DNA of 8,061 bases from JBKPCD01 sp046727175 (GTDB lineage Bacteria; Acidobacteriota; Vicinamibacteria; Vicinamibacterales; 2-12-FULL-66-21), in contig JBKPCD010000233.1 of NCBI GenBank assembly GCA_046727175.1, positions 1 through 8,061 of the forward strand, read 5' to 3'. Numbering within the stretch: the stretch's first letter is position 1; each line of letters begins with the position of its first letter. Position numbers and translations under genes: made by a program. Positions 1-6,950 of this stretch are shown here, in pieces. The notes beneath the pieces were generated by a model. It was not told the DNA's origin and did not search any database. It worked only from the letters and a program-made list of their open reading frames with translations.

Positions 1-1316
1 GGAATACCCGCATGATGCGTGAGCTCCTGCAGGCCCTGGACCTGACGCGTGCGCTCGAGCAGTTCGACGGCGGGCAGCGTATCGTCGATCTGCAGCGTGC
101 CGCCGAGATCGAACCAGTCGGTCACCTGCCGCAGATCCGCGTTCGCGAAATAACCGCCGAAGACGCTGCCGACAGAGCCGCGAATGATGTCGCGCGCGAC
201 GTTGTCCGCTCCTTTGAGTTCACCTTCGTACTCGAGCTCGAACTTTCCCGTGATCGCCGGAAGGGCCGCGTAGATGTCCGTCACCCGCGGCACGATGACC
301 TCTTCGCCGGCAAGCAGCGCCCGCCGTTCCGCATTCGAGACCACGTTCTCGAGCAGCGAGATCGGAAGCCGCTGGCTGATTCCGGATCGCTTATCGACCT
401 TCTGATCCTGTCGTGCCTGAAACGCAATCTCTTCGACCACCTCTCTCACGAACGCCGGCACGGCGAGATCGGGACCGCGTCCGTCCACCCAGGCCTCCTG
501 CGCGGTGATGGCCATCGCGTGCTGGCGGGTGACGGGGTAATGCGTCCGGACTTCCGAGCCGATGCGATCCTTCAGGGGCGTGATGATCTTGCCGCGCGCC
601 GTGTAGTCCTCGGGATTGGCGCTGAAGACGAGCAGCACGTCGAGCGGCAGGCGGACGGGATAGCCTTTGATTTGGACATCCCCTTCCTGGAGGATGTTGA
701 AGAGACCCACCTGGATCTTCCCTGCGAGGTCCGGCAGTTCGTTGATCGCGAAGATGCCGCGGTTCGCTCGCGGCAGCAGCCCGTAGTGCATCGTCAGCTC
801 GTTGGACAGTTGAAGGCCGGCGCGCGCCGCCTTGATCGGATCGAGATCGCCGATCATGTCGGCAATCGTCACGTCCGGAGTCGCGAGCTTCTCGACGTAC
901 CGCGCGTCGCGCCCGAGCCAGGCGACGGGCGTGTCGTCTCCCTCCTCGCAGACGCGGACGCGACACGCCGCGCAGATTGGCGCCAGCGGATCGTCGTGAA
1001 TCTCGCATCCGGGGATCATGGGAATCGCGTCGTCCAGCAAGCCTGTCAGCGCGCGGAGGATGCGGCTCTTGGCCTGACCGCGGAGGCCGAGCAGGATGAA
1101 GTTGTGTCGTGAGAGTATCGCGTTGACGATCTGCGGTACGACCGTTTCATCGAAGCCGATGATGCCGGGGAACAATGTATCGCGCGCCTTGAGCCGCGCG
1201 ATCAGGTTCTCGCGAATTTCGTCCCTGACCGAGCGTGGCCGGTAACGCCGCGCGGCGACGTCCGCGCGGAGCTGACCGAGTGTCGTCGAAAGATATGGCG
1301 TAGAGGAAGAGTCCAT
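1..1316 (-). CDS. ChlI/MoxR-like AAA+ ATPase ('magnesium chelatase'-type), C-terminus cut by the window edge
   Basis: My translation from the ATG at 1316 (MDSSSTPYLSTTLGQ...) gives 438 codons without a stop up to the left edge. Visible AAA+ elements are Walker A GLRGQAKS (residues 77-84), a Walker B-like strand GIFAINELPDL (187-197), the helix-2-insert-like LFNILQEGDVQIKG (205-218), sensor-1 FSANPEDY (231-238) and the ITPLKDRIGSEVRTHYP segment (245-261) that carries the candidate arginine finger. This matches the bacterial family close to the magnesium-chelatase I subunit, often annotated 'magnesium chelatase' or 'sigma-54 interacting regulator'. Remembered relatives are about 450-510 residues, so perhaps 20-70 are missing. 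Such ATPases usually act as rings with a VWA-domain partner. No partner and no pigment-synthesis gene is visible, so true chelatase activity is doubtful. A cysteine cluster (C104, C115, C118, C123, with H107) sits between Walker A and Walker B. No convincing Shine-Dalgarno precedes the start. The family is sure, the substrate unknown. Confidence 0.9.
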   Translation of the reverse strand, partial: MDSSSTPYLSTTLGQLRADVAARRYRPRSVRDEIRENLIARLKARDTLFPGIIGFDETVVPQIVNAILSRHNFILLGLRGQAKSRILRALTGLLDDAIPMIPGCEIHDDPLAPICAACRVRVCEEGDDTPVAWLGRDARYVEKLATPDVTIADMIGDLDPIKAARAGLQLSNELTMHYGLLPRANRGIFAINELPDLAGKIQVGLFNILQEGDVQIKGYPVRLPLDVLLVFSANPEDYTARGKIITPLKDRIGSEVRTHYPVTRQHAMAITAQEAWVDGRGPDLAVPAFVREVVEEIAFQARQDQKVDKRSGISQRLPISLLENVVSNAERRALLAGEEVIVPRVTDIYAALPAITGKFELEYEGELKGADNVARDIIRGSVGSVFGGYFANADLRQVTDWFDLGGTLQIDDTLPAVELLERTRQVQGLQELTHHAGI

Positions 1317-1382
1317 ATCGCATCTTACATCGGCTGGTGACGCGGGCTGAGAAATCACAGCGAACCGGCTAAGATTAGCTGC
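1317..1382. promoter_or_regulatory. Short divergent intergenic region with candidate promoters on both strands
   Basis: The 66 bases between the divergent ATPase and phosphodiesterase genes must carry both promoters unless these lie inside the genes. On the plus strand CTGAGA (1347-1352) and TAAGAT (1370-1375) are 17 bases apart, each matching the sigma-70 consensus at four of six positions. On the minus strand TAAGAT (1327-1322) lies just before the ATPase ATG, with no clear -35. In both directions the predicted transcript start falls almost on the start codon, and neither gene has a good Shine-Dalgarno, so leaderless mRNAs are possible. A 12-base palindrome GCTAAGATTAGC-like element (GCTAA at 1368-1372, TTAGC at 1375-1379) overlaps the plus-strand -10. 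These are weak matches found by eye. Confidence 0.3.
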
Positions 1383-2273
1383 TTGCCCGCCGCACCTCAG
1401 CCAAAGCCTCCCCCCTGCGATTCCCAGAGCGCCGGAGCGGGACGTCCGCAACGTCCGCTCGTGTACGCTCACCGCGGCGGCGCTGCCCTCCGGCCCGAGA
1501 ACACGATTGCTGCGTTCGATCACGGCCTGGCGCTGGGCGCCGACGGACTCGAATTCGACGTCCATCTTTCGCGCGACGGCAGTGTCGTCGTTCATCACGA
1601 CGAGACGCTCGAACGGACGACGAGCGGGCGCGGACGTCTTGGCGATCGGACGGCGGGCGAGCTTGCGGCGATCGACGCCGGCTACTGGTTCGTGCCGGGG
1701 TCAGACGCTGTTACGCAATCGAACCTCGCCCATCCTCCCTCTCCCATCTCCGCTCCTGAATATCCGTTCCGCGGGAAGGGAATTGGCATTCCGACGCTGC
1801 GTGAGGTCCTCGCGCGATACCTGCATGCCCATTTCATCATCGAGCTGAAGGTCAACGATCCCGCTCTCGCGCTGCGGGCGATTGACGATGTCCGCGCCGC
1901 CGGCGCGGTCGAACGGGCCGTCTTCGGATCCTTCTGGTGGCGCGTGCTCCACGCGGCGCGAGCGTGCGAACCGCGCATCCGGACGGGAGCCGCACGCGAA
2001 GAGACGCGATGGGCGCTCTACCGATCCTGGGTACGTTGGCCCCTGGGTCGGCCGAAGTATGACGAGTTCCAGGTGCCGGAGCGTTCGGGCGCGACGACGA
2101 TCGTGACACCGCAGTTCGTCGCGCACGCGCATCGCGCGGATCTTCCGGTGAAGGTCTGGACCGTGAACGATCCAGCGGACATGCGACGCTTGATCGATTG
2201 GGGCGTCGATGCGCTGATCACGGATCGCCCGGATTTGGCGGTTGAAGTCGTCCAAAGCGCTAGAAATATCTGA
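1383..2273 (+). CDS. Glycerophosphodiester phosphodiesterase (GDPD family, cytoplasmic)
   Basis: This 296-residue protein hydrolyses glycerophosphodiesters, the deacylated phospholipid products, to glycerol-3-phosphate and an alcohol. The GDPD TIM-barrel signature is complete: YAHRGG (28-33, catalytic H30 and R31), RPENT (37-41), LEFDVHLSRDG (56-66, metal ligands E57 and D59), HHDETLERTTSG (71-82, catalytic H72), IIELK (152-156, E154 and K156) and the C-terminal KVWTVND (257-263) and DALITDRPD (276-284). There is no signal peptide, so it is probably a cytosolic UgpQ-type enzyme. The start is the TTG at 1383; an in-frame stop at 1338-1340 excludes a far upstream start. The roughly 25 residues before the barrel are proline-rich and poorly constrained, and the next alternative, GTG 1461, would cut into the core strand. 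Residues about 105-126 form an unusual Ser/Pro-rich insertion just before the conserved YPFRGKG. The 3' end overlaps the convergent peptidase gene by 14 bases. Confidence 0.93.
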   Translation: MPAAPQPKPPPCDSQSAGAGRPQRPLVYAHRGGAALRPENTIAAFDHGLALGADGLEFDVHLSRDGSVVVHHDETLERTTSGRGRLGDRTAGELAAIDAGYWFVPGSDAVTQSNLAHPPSPISAPEYPFRGKGIGIPTLREVLARYLHAHFIIELKVNDPALALRAIDDVRAAGAVERAVFGSFWWRVLHAARACEPRIRTGAAREETRWALYRSWVRWPLGRPKYDEFQVPERSGATTIVTPQFVAHAHRADLPVKVWTVNDPADMRRLIDWGVDALITDRPDLAVEVVQSARNI

Positions 2274-3966
2274 GCGCGGCTGCGCTCGTGAACTTCGGCT
2301 CGATATCGACCGGAACGGTGGTCAGGCGGTCCAGCACTTTCTTCACCTCGGGCCGGACGACGCCAAGCTTGTCGACGAACGCTTTGGCTTTCGCGTAGCT
2401 CCCTTCGGCCTGCATCGTCATGATGTCGCGCGTCAGTGAGGCCACCGCGTCGCTGATCTTTCCCTCGTCCACGGCAAAGGTGCCATCGGGCAGCACCTTG
2501 AACGCGCCCGAGTCGAGCAAGTAATTGAGCTGCACGGCAATCCCGCGGCCGTGCGCCTCGCTGAGCCCGAAGCGAATGGATCGAAACGCCGACGCCAGGA
2601 ACGTCGCGTAGATCGTGCGCGCGATATTCGCGTCGATCTGCTTCCGGTCGGCGAGCTGCTGCAGGGCCCAGAGGCCCGACACGTCGGCCTTCGCCTCTTC
2701 CATCACGCTGTAGATTTCCTTGAGCTCCTGCCGCACCGTCGTCGTGCGTCCGCCGACGTTGATGTTGTGCGGTCCCAGCCCGTGCATCAGCTCGTGCATC
2801 AGGATGTGGGTGAAGAACGCGTCGAACGACACGTACTTCTGGGCGGTGGGCGGGAGCGCCACCTTGGCGATCGGCAGCAGGACCATCTTGAACTTCGCGT
2901 CCTGCACGTTCTTCAGCATGACGCGCTTGGTGCCTTTCTCTTTCACCACTCGTTCGTCGTTTGGCAGGTTGAACGCGGCAGTCTGGACTCCGCGATTGCC
3001 GTCGCCTGCCGCGAAGACGAGGTTGACGACGCGAATGGGGGCGAGGGCGCCGAGCTTAGGGTTGCGATACTTCGGATCGATCGGCAGCGCGTTCTCGAGC
3101 TCCTGCAGATGACCCGCGAACGATTCGAGCTTCTTCGTCTCGGCGTCGTCACGCAGCGTGATGAAGGCTTCGAATGCGGCTTTGAAGTTGAACCACTCGT
3201 CTTCGTACACTTCGTACGGGCCAATCGTCGGCTCGATGGGCGCGTCGAGCTCCATCCAGGCGACATCGCTGGCGTAGTAGTCGTCGTTCAGAAATGCGTC
3301 CGCCCGCCCCGTCAAGAACTTCTTCAGGGTGGCGTTCGTCGTCAGGGCCGTCGCCTCGCGCAGCAGCTGCGCGGAACGCGCCAGCTCCCCATGGTACTCG
3401 ACGGAGTACGGCACTGCCGTGAATCCGCGCGCGCGAGCATCGAAGCGAATCGTCGTGAAGAATCCCGTGGCCGCGGCCTTTGCATCTCCGGACAACGAAT
3501 CCAGCCATTTCTGGATGTCCGCCTTCGTCGCACCCGCGGGATAGAAGTTCGCCGCTTCCGGCTTTTCAGGCACACCGGGTATGAAGGGCCGATTGTGATC
3601 GAGGCGTGACCACGGTCCCTGGTTGATCAGGAAGTAGTGCAACCGAGCGTCGGCGTCCGAACGGACCGCGCCGCTGCTCACCGCAGCATCATGCGCGAGC
3701 TGCTGCAAGAGCGCATCGTTTCCCGCCCAGACCTGTCGCAGGAAAAGGCTGTCCATCAACCGCGCCGCGTCGACCAGCGTCGCGAGAGTCTTCCGCTCGT
3801 TGTCCGGCAGCTTCGCAATGTCGGCGGTGATTTCGGTCGGGGCGAATCGCGCCGTCATCGTCCGCAGCTCGGTCGTCGAGGGCGCTGACGTCTTTTCCTG
3901 CACGGGGGTGACTCCGGTGAGGGCCGCCGCGAGGAGGAGCGGCGCCAGGTTGCGGTGGATGGTCAT
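2260..3966 (-). CDS. Secreted metallopeptidase-like protein, M49 / NUDT3-like (dipeptidyl-peptidase III-related)
   Basis: This is a 568-residue protein from the ATG at 3966 (MTIHRNLAPLLLAAALTG...). That start gives a short basic N-terminus and a hydrophobic stretch that looks like a signal peptide. The open frame extends to an ATG at 4029, but the 21 extra residues come from repeat DNA and would bury the signal, so I reject them. The zinc motif HELMHGLGPH lies at residues 391-400 (H391, E392, H395), followed 28 residues later by MEEAKADVSGLWAL (from 422), which supplies the third-ligand glutamate (E423/E424). This pair resembles the M49-like half of plant NUDT3 (HECCHGIGPH ... EEAKAD from memory) and more distantly dipeptidyl-peptidase III (HELLGH, EECRAE). 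No Nudix domain is present. The likely role is zinc-dependent peptide hydrolysis in the periplasm or at the cell surface; the substrate is unknown. No clear Shine-Dalgarno is seen. The TAG stop overlaps the convergent phosphodiesterase gene. Confidence 0.82.
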   Translation of the reverse strand: MTIHRNLAPLLLAAALTGVTPVQEKTSAPSTTELRTMTARFAPTEITADIAKLPDNERKTLATLVDAARLMDSLFLRQVWAGNDALLQQLAHDAAVSSGAVRSDADARLHYFLINQGPWSRLDHNRPFIPGVPEKPEAANFYPAGATKADIQKWLDSLSGDAKAAATGFFTTIRFDARARGFTAVPYSVEYHGELARSAQLLREATALTTNATLKKFLTGRADAFLNDDYYASDVAWMELDAPIEPTIGPYEVYEDEWFNFKAAFEAFITLRDDAETKKLESFAGHLQELENALPIDPKYRNPKLGALAPIRVVNLVFAAGDGNRGVQTAAFNLPNDERVVKEKGTKRVMLKNVQDAKFKMVLLPIAKVALPPTAQKYVSFDAFFTHILMHELMHGLGPHNINVGGRTTTVRQELKEIYSVMEEAKADVSGLWALQQLADRKQIDANIARTIYATFLASAFRSIRFGLSEAHGRGIAVQLNYLLDSGAFKVLPDGTFAVDEGKISDAVASLTRDIMTMQAEGSYAKAKAFVDKLGVVRPEVKKVLDRLTTVPVDIEPKFTSAAALRYF

Positions 3967-4004
3967 GATGCTCACAGATTTGCGCAGAGGTCCCCCGCGC
4001 CCGA

Positions 4005-4184
4005 CGGAGGAGACGGAGAGCACGGACAAAACCGTTTACCGCGGAGCCACGGAGTTCACGGAGAAATTCTTGGGGCTTTCTGGATGTATTCCAAGAAGTG
4101 ATATTCATCCCATGAAAGGGTGATTGCTCCCTGCACTTCGCGTCTCCGCGGTGAAAGCTTTGTCCGTGTGCTCCGCCTCCTCCG
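4005..4184. repeat. Imperfect inverted repeat pair of CACGGAG type upstream of aceE
   Basis: The left arm (4005-4054) and the reverse complement of the right arm (4136-4184) align over about 50 bases with roughly 40 identities by hand. Shared blocks in order are CGGAGGAG, CGGAG, CACGGACAAA and CCGCGGAG. The arms are separated by about 81 bases that contain a perfect 7-base inverted repeat, TTCTTGG (4067-4073) with CCAAGAA (4091-4097), and a smaller one, TTCAT (4104-4108) with ATGAA (4112-4116). Similar CACGGAG-rich intergenic repeats are familiar to me from Acidobacteriota and Gemmatimonadota genomes. That is memory and was not searched here. The arrangement could be two independent copies in opposite orientation or one cruciform or miniature element. 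Confidence 0.72.
4067..4097. repeat. Nested hairpin inside the large inverted repeat
   Basis: TTCTTGG (4067-4073) and CCAAGAA (4091-4097) are perfect reverse complements around a 17-base loop. The stem is short and AT-moderate, and no U-tract follows on either strand, so it does not look like an intrinsic terminator. It lies in the central spacer between the two long arms. Confidence 0.4.
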
Positions 4185-4207
4185 GTACCTCAGGCGCGGG
4201 CAGCCGT

Positions 4208-4236
4208 AGCACGGCGCGCCCGCGCGGGACTACAAT
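4208..4236 (+). promoter_or_regulatory. Candidate sigma-70-type promoter of aceE
   Basis: TACAAT (4231-4236) matches the -10 consensus TATAAT at five of six positions. It lies 39 bases before the aceE ATG, which would give a leader of about 30 bases containing the Shine-Dalgarno. The hexamer 17 bases upstream (4208-4213, AGCACG) is a poor -35, so the promoter may need an activator or another sigma factor. Confidence 0.4.
4219..4228. promoter_or_regulatory. Perfect 10-base GC palindrome in the aceE promoter spacer
   Basis: CCCGCGCGGG is its own reverse complement and sits directly between the candidate -35 and -10 of aceE, one base before the next palindrome. It may be an operator half, but short GC palindromes also arise by chance in a GC-rich genome. 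Confidence 0.25.
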
Positions 4237-4248
4237 GGGGGATTGTAG
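4230..4248. promoter_or_regulatory. Palindrome CTACAAT-N5-ATTGTAG overlapping the aceE -10, possible operator
   Basis: CTACAAT (4230-4236) and ATTGTAG (4242-4248) are perfect 7-base reverse complements around GGGGG. The left half contains the likely -10 hexamer TACAAT, the classic position for a repressor operator controlling aceEF. It does not match the PdhR site I remember (ATTGGTATGACCAAT), so a different regulator, or an RNA hairpin at the 5' end of the message, should be considered. Confidence 0.4.
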
Positions 4249-4257
4249 GACACGCAA

Positions 4258-4264
4258 AGAAGGA
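4258..4264 (+). promoter_or_regulatory. Shine-Dalgarno of aceE
   Basis: AGAAGGA ends 10 bases before the ATG at 4275. It is the best ribosome-binding site in the window and fixes the aceE start. Confidence 0.7.
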
Positions 4265-4274
4265 TTCATACCAG

Positions 4275-6950
4275 ATGAGGAACATCGCACCCCGCGACGC
4301 CTCCGAGCTCGAGGCGATCGAACAACGTGAATGGGTCGAATCGCTCGACTACGTCATCCAGCAAGGCGATCGCGGGCGAGTGCAGCGTCTTCTGGCGGCG
4401 CTCCGGCATCGCGCGCGCATGGCTGGCGTGAGCCTGCCGTTCACAGCGGTGACACCCTACGTCAACACGATTCCCGTGGAAGACGAAACCCCCTTGCCCG
4501 GCAGCCACGAAATCGAGCGCCGGATCAAGAGCATCGTGCGCTGGAACGCGATGGCGATGGTCGTCCGCGCGAACCGGCTGTCGGAGGGCATTGGCGGCCA
4601 CATCTCCACGTATGCCTCGGCGGCCACGTTGTACGAGGTCGGGTTCAATCACTTCTTCCGCGGCAAGAGCAAGGACGGCGACGGCGACATCATTTACTTT
4701 CAGGGCCACGCGTCGCCCGGAATCTACGCCCGCGCGTTTCTCGAAGGGCGCCTCTCGCTCGAGAAGCTGCAGAATTTCCGTCAGGAGCTGGAGCCCGCGG
4801 GCGGCCTGTCGTCGTATCCGCACCCGTGGTTGATGCCGGATTTCTGGGAGTTTCCGACGGTCTCGATGGGTCTCGGGCCGATCATGTCCATCTACCAGGC
4901 CCGCTTCAATCAGTACCTCGTCGATCGCGGCCTCAAGAAGCTGTCGGACAAGAAGGTCTGGGTTTTCGTGGGCGACGGCGAGACCGACGAGCCGGAGACG
5001 CTTGGCGCGATCAGCCTTGCGGCGCGCGAGAAGCTCGACAATTTGATCTTCGTCATCAACTGCAACCTGCAGCGCCTCGACGGCCCGGTCCGTGGCAACG
5101 GACAGATCATCCAGGAGCTCGAAGCGATCTTCCGTGGCGCCGGCTGGAACGTGATCAAAGTGCTCTGGGGCTGCGACTGGGATCCGCTGTGTTCGCAGGA
5201 TCACGATGGCCTGCTGGCCAAACGGATGGGCGAGATCGTCGACGGACAATGGCAGAAGTATGCCGTCGAGTCGGGCGCGTACTTCCGCGAGCATTTCTTC
5301 GGAGCCGATCCGCGGCTGCTCGAGATGGTCAAGCACTACTCCGACGAGCAGCTGAAGCGGCTGCGCCTCGGCGGTCACGATCCGGTGAAGGTCTACAACG
5401 CGTACAAAGCAGCGATCGAGTTCAAGGGGGCACCGACCGTCATTCTCGCGCGCACGATCAAGGGCTACGGCCTGGGCGAGGCGGGCGAAGGAAAGAACAT
5501 CACACACCAGCAGAAGAAGATGAACGAGGGGGACCTCCGCTCGTTCCGTACGCGGTTCGGCATTCCGATTTCCGACGAGGAGATTGCGGATGCGCCCTTC
5601 TATCGCCCACCCGACGACAGCCCGGAGCTCCAGTACCTGCGCGAACGCCGCAAGGCGCTCGGCGGCTACGTCCCGACTCGAAAGGTCAGGGTCGAGCCGC
5701 TCCACACGGCCGGGGATGCACTGTTCGAGGAATTCTACAAGGGCACCGAAGGGCGTAAGGCGTCAACGACGATGGTGTTCGTGCGGATGCTCTCGAAGCT
5801 GCTCCGCGACAAGGAAATTGGCGAGCTCATCGTGCCCATTGTGCCCGACGAGGCGCGGACGTTCGGAATGGAAGCCCTCTTCCGCGCCGTCGGCATCTAC
5901 TCGCACGTCGGGCAGAAGTACGAGCCGGTCGACATGGACACGCTCCTCTACTACAAGGAGGCGCAGGACGGTCAGATTCTCGAGGAAGGCATCACCGAGG
6001 CTGGTTCGGTCTCGTCGTTCATTGCCGCCGGAACCGCATACGCGACGCACGGCGTGAACACGATCCCGTTCTTCATCTATTACTCCATGTTCGGCTTCCA
6101 GCGGGTCGGCGACCTCCTCTGGGCCGCCGCTGACAGCCGTACGCGGGGATTCCTCCTTGGTGGAACGTCGGGACGAACGACGCTCGCGGGCGAGGGACTG
6201 CAGCATCAGGACGGCAACAGCCACGTCTACTCGCTCTGCTACCCGAACTGCATCTCGTTCGATCCCGCCTATGCGTACGAGCTCGCGGTCATCATCCAGG
6301 ACGGCATCCGTCGGATGTACAAGGACCAGGAGAGCATCTTCTACTACCTGACGGTGATGAACGAGCAATACGAGATGCCGCCGATGCCGGACGGAGCCCG
6401 CGAGGGGATCCTGAAAGGCATGTATCGATTGCAGTCTGCCGCCAACCCGAAGGCGAAGCTCAGGGCGCAACTCCTGGGCAGCGGAGCGATTCTGAACGAG
6501 GTCGTGGCCGCGCAGAAGTTGCTCGAGAAGTACGACGTCGCCACCGACGTGTGGAGCGTCACGAGCTACCAGGAGCTGTACCGAGACGCGCACGCGTGCG
6601 AACGATGGAATATGCTGCATCCGACGGATGCGCCGCGCGTGCCGTACGTCGCGCAGTGCCTCCAGAATGCGCCCGGCGTGATTGTGGCGGCATGCGACTA
6701 CCTGAAAGTCCTTCCCGGTTCGCTCGACCGATGGTTGTCACATCGGGTCCGTCAGCTCGGGACCGACGGCTTCGGCCGGAGCGACGATCGCGCCGGCCTG
6801 CGCGACTTCTTCGAAGTCGATGCGCGCTTCGTCACCGTGGCGACGCTCGCGGAGCTGGCTCAGGAGGGGCAGATCGATCGGAACGTCGTCGCGCAGGCGA
6901 TCAAGGAGTTCGGGATAAACCCAGAGAAGCCGAACCCTGCAAGGAGTTAA
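4275..6950 (+). CDS. aceE: Pyruvate dehydrogenase E1 component, homodimeric type
   Basis: AceE decarboxylates pyruvate with thiamine diphosphate and reductively acetylates the lipoyl domain of E2, linking glycolysis to acetyl-CoA. The 891-residue length is close to E. coli AceE (887), and the active-site motifs align with a constant offset of four residues. GDGETDEP (233-240) through INCNLQRLDGPV (261-272) is the thiamine/Mg2+ motif, with ligands D234, N264 and Q266. GKNITHQQKKMN carries H411 (E. coli H407). EEGITEAG carries E575, equivalent to the cofactor-activating E571. PFFIYYSMFGFQR and GGTSGRTTLAGEGLQHQDG form the conserved central and histidine-loop region. The start at 4275 is supported by the Shine-Dalgarno AGAAGGA and by the N-terminus (LEAIEQREWVESLDYV). 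The last codons and the stop lie in repeat-like DNA. aceF follows after 60 bases, so the two are probably cotranscribed. The protein is cytoplasmic and part of the PDH complex. Confidence 0.98.
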   Translation: MRNIAPRDASELEAIEQREWVESLDYVIQQGDRGRVQRLLAALRHRARMAGVSLPFTAVTPYVNTIPVEDETPLPGSHEIERRIKSIVRWNAMAMVVRANRLSEGIGGHISTYASAATLYEVGFNHFFRGKSKDGDGDIIYFQGHASPGIYARAFLEGRLSLEKLQNFRQELEPAGGLSSYPHPWLMPDFWEFPTVSMGLGPIMSIYQARFNQYLVDRGLKKLSDKKVWVFVGDGETDEPETLGAISLAAREKLDNLIFVINCNLQRLDGPVRGNGQIIQELEAIFRGAGWNVIKVLWGCDWDPLCSQDHDGLLAKRMGEIVDGQWQKYAVESGAYFREHFFGADPRLLEMVKHYSDEQLKRLRLGGHDPVKVYNAYKAAIEFKGAPTVILARTIKGYGLGEAGEGKNITHQQKKMNEGDLRSFRTRFGIPISDEEIADAPFYRPPDDSPELQYLRERRKALGGYVPTRKVRVEPLHTAGDALFEEFYKGTEGRKASTTMVFVRMLSKLLRDKEIGELIVPIVPDEARTFGMEALFRAVGIYSHVGQKYEPVDMDTLLYYKEAQDGQILEEGITEAGSVSSFIAAGTAYATHGVNTIPFFIYYSMFGFQRVGDLLWAAADSRTRGFLLGGTSGRTTLAGEGLQHQDGNSHVYSLCYPNCISFDPAYAYELAVIIQDGIRRMYKDQESIFYYLTVMNEQYEMPPMPDGAREGILKGMYRLQSAANPKAKLRAQLLGSGAILNEVVAAQKLLEKYDVATDVWSVTSYQELYRDAHACERWNMLHPTDAPRVPYVAQCLQNAPGVIVAACDYLKVLPGSLDRWLSHRVRQLGTDGFGRSDDRAGLRDFFEVDARFVTVATLAELAQEGQIDRNVVAQAIKEFGINPEKPNPARS

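Larger units (their letters stand above)
3967..4274. other. Divergent intergenic region between the M49-like gene and aceE
   Basis: I see no credible gene in these 308 bases. Short open frames here read through repeat DNA and have no family features. From left to right the region holds a minus-strand leader without an obvious ribosome site (3967-4004), a large imperfect inverted repeat of CACGGAG type (4005-4184) with small nested hairpins in its centre, a GC palindrome (4219-4228), a 7-5-7 palindrome over a likely -10 box (4230-4248), and the aceE Shine-Dalgarno (4258-4264). Confidence 0.75.

Noticed and set aside
12..1112. Open frame of 366 residues on the plus strand at the left edge
   Set aside because: It is antisense to the ATPase, whose frame carries complete AAA+ motifs. 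The plus-strand translation is Arg/Asp/Val-rich with no family features, typical of a shadow in GC-rich DNA.
2551..3609. 352-residue plus-strand open frame opposite the M49-like gene
   Set aside because: It is antisense to the HELMHGLGPH-containing frame and has shadow-type composition.
3967..4029. N-terminal extension of the M49-like protein to an ATG at 4029
   Set aside because: The added residues are translated repeat DNA and would precede a signal-like sequence that begins naturally at the ATG at 3966.
4067..4116. Intrinsic terminator in the centre of the upstream repeat
   Set aside because: The stems are 5 to 7 base pairs with no following T-run on either strand, and no gene ends here.
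4266..5705. 479-residue open frame antisense to aceE
   Set aside because: The aceE frame is unambiguous here with conserved active-site residues; the antisense product has only low-complexity Arg/Leu/Val/Asp composition.
4331..5758. 475-residue open frame in another plus-strand frame within aceE
   Set aside because: It is Arg/Ala/Gly-rich, starts inside aceE without a ribosome site and lacks any recognisable domain.
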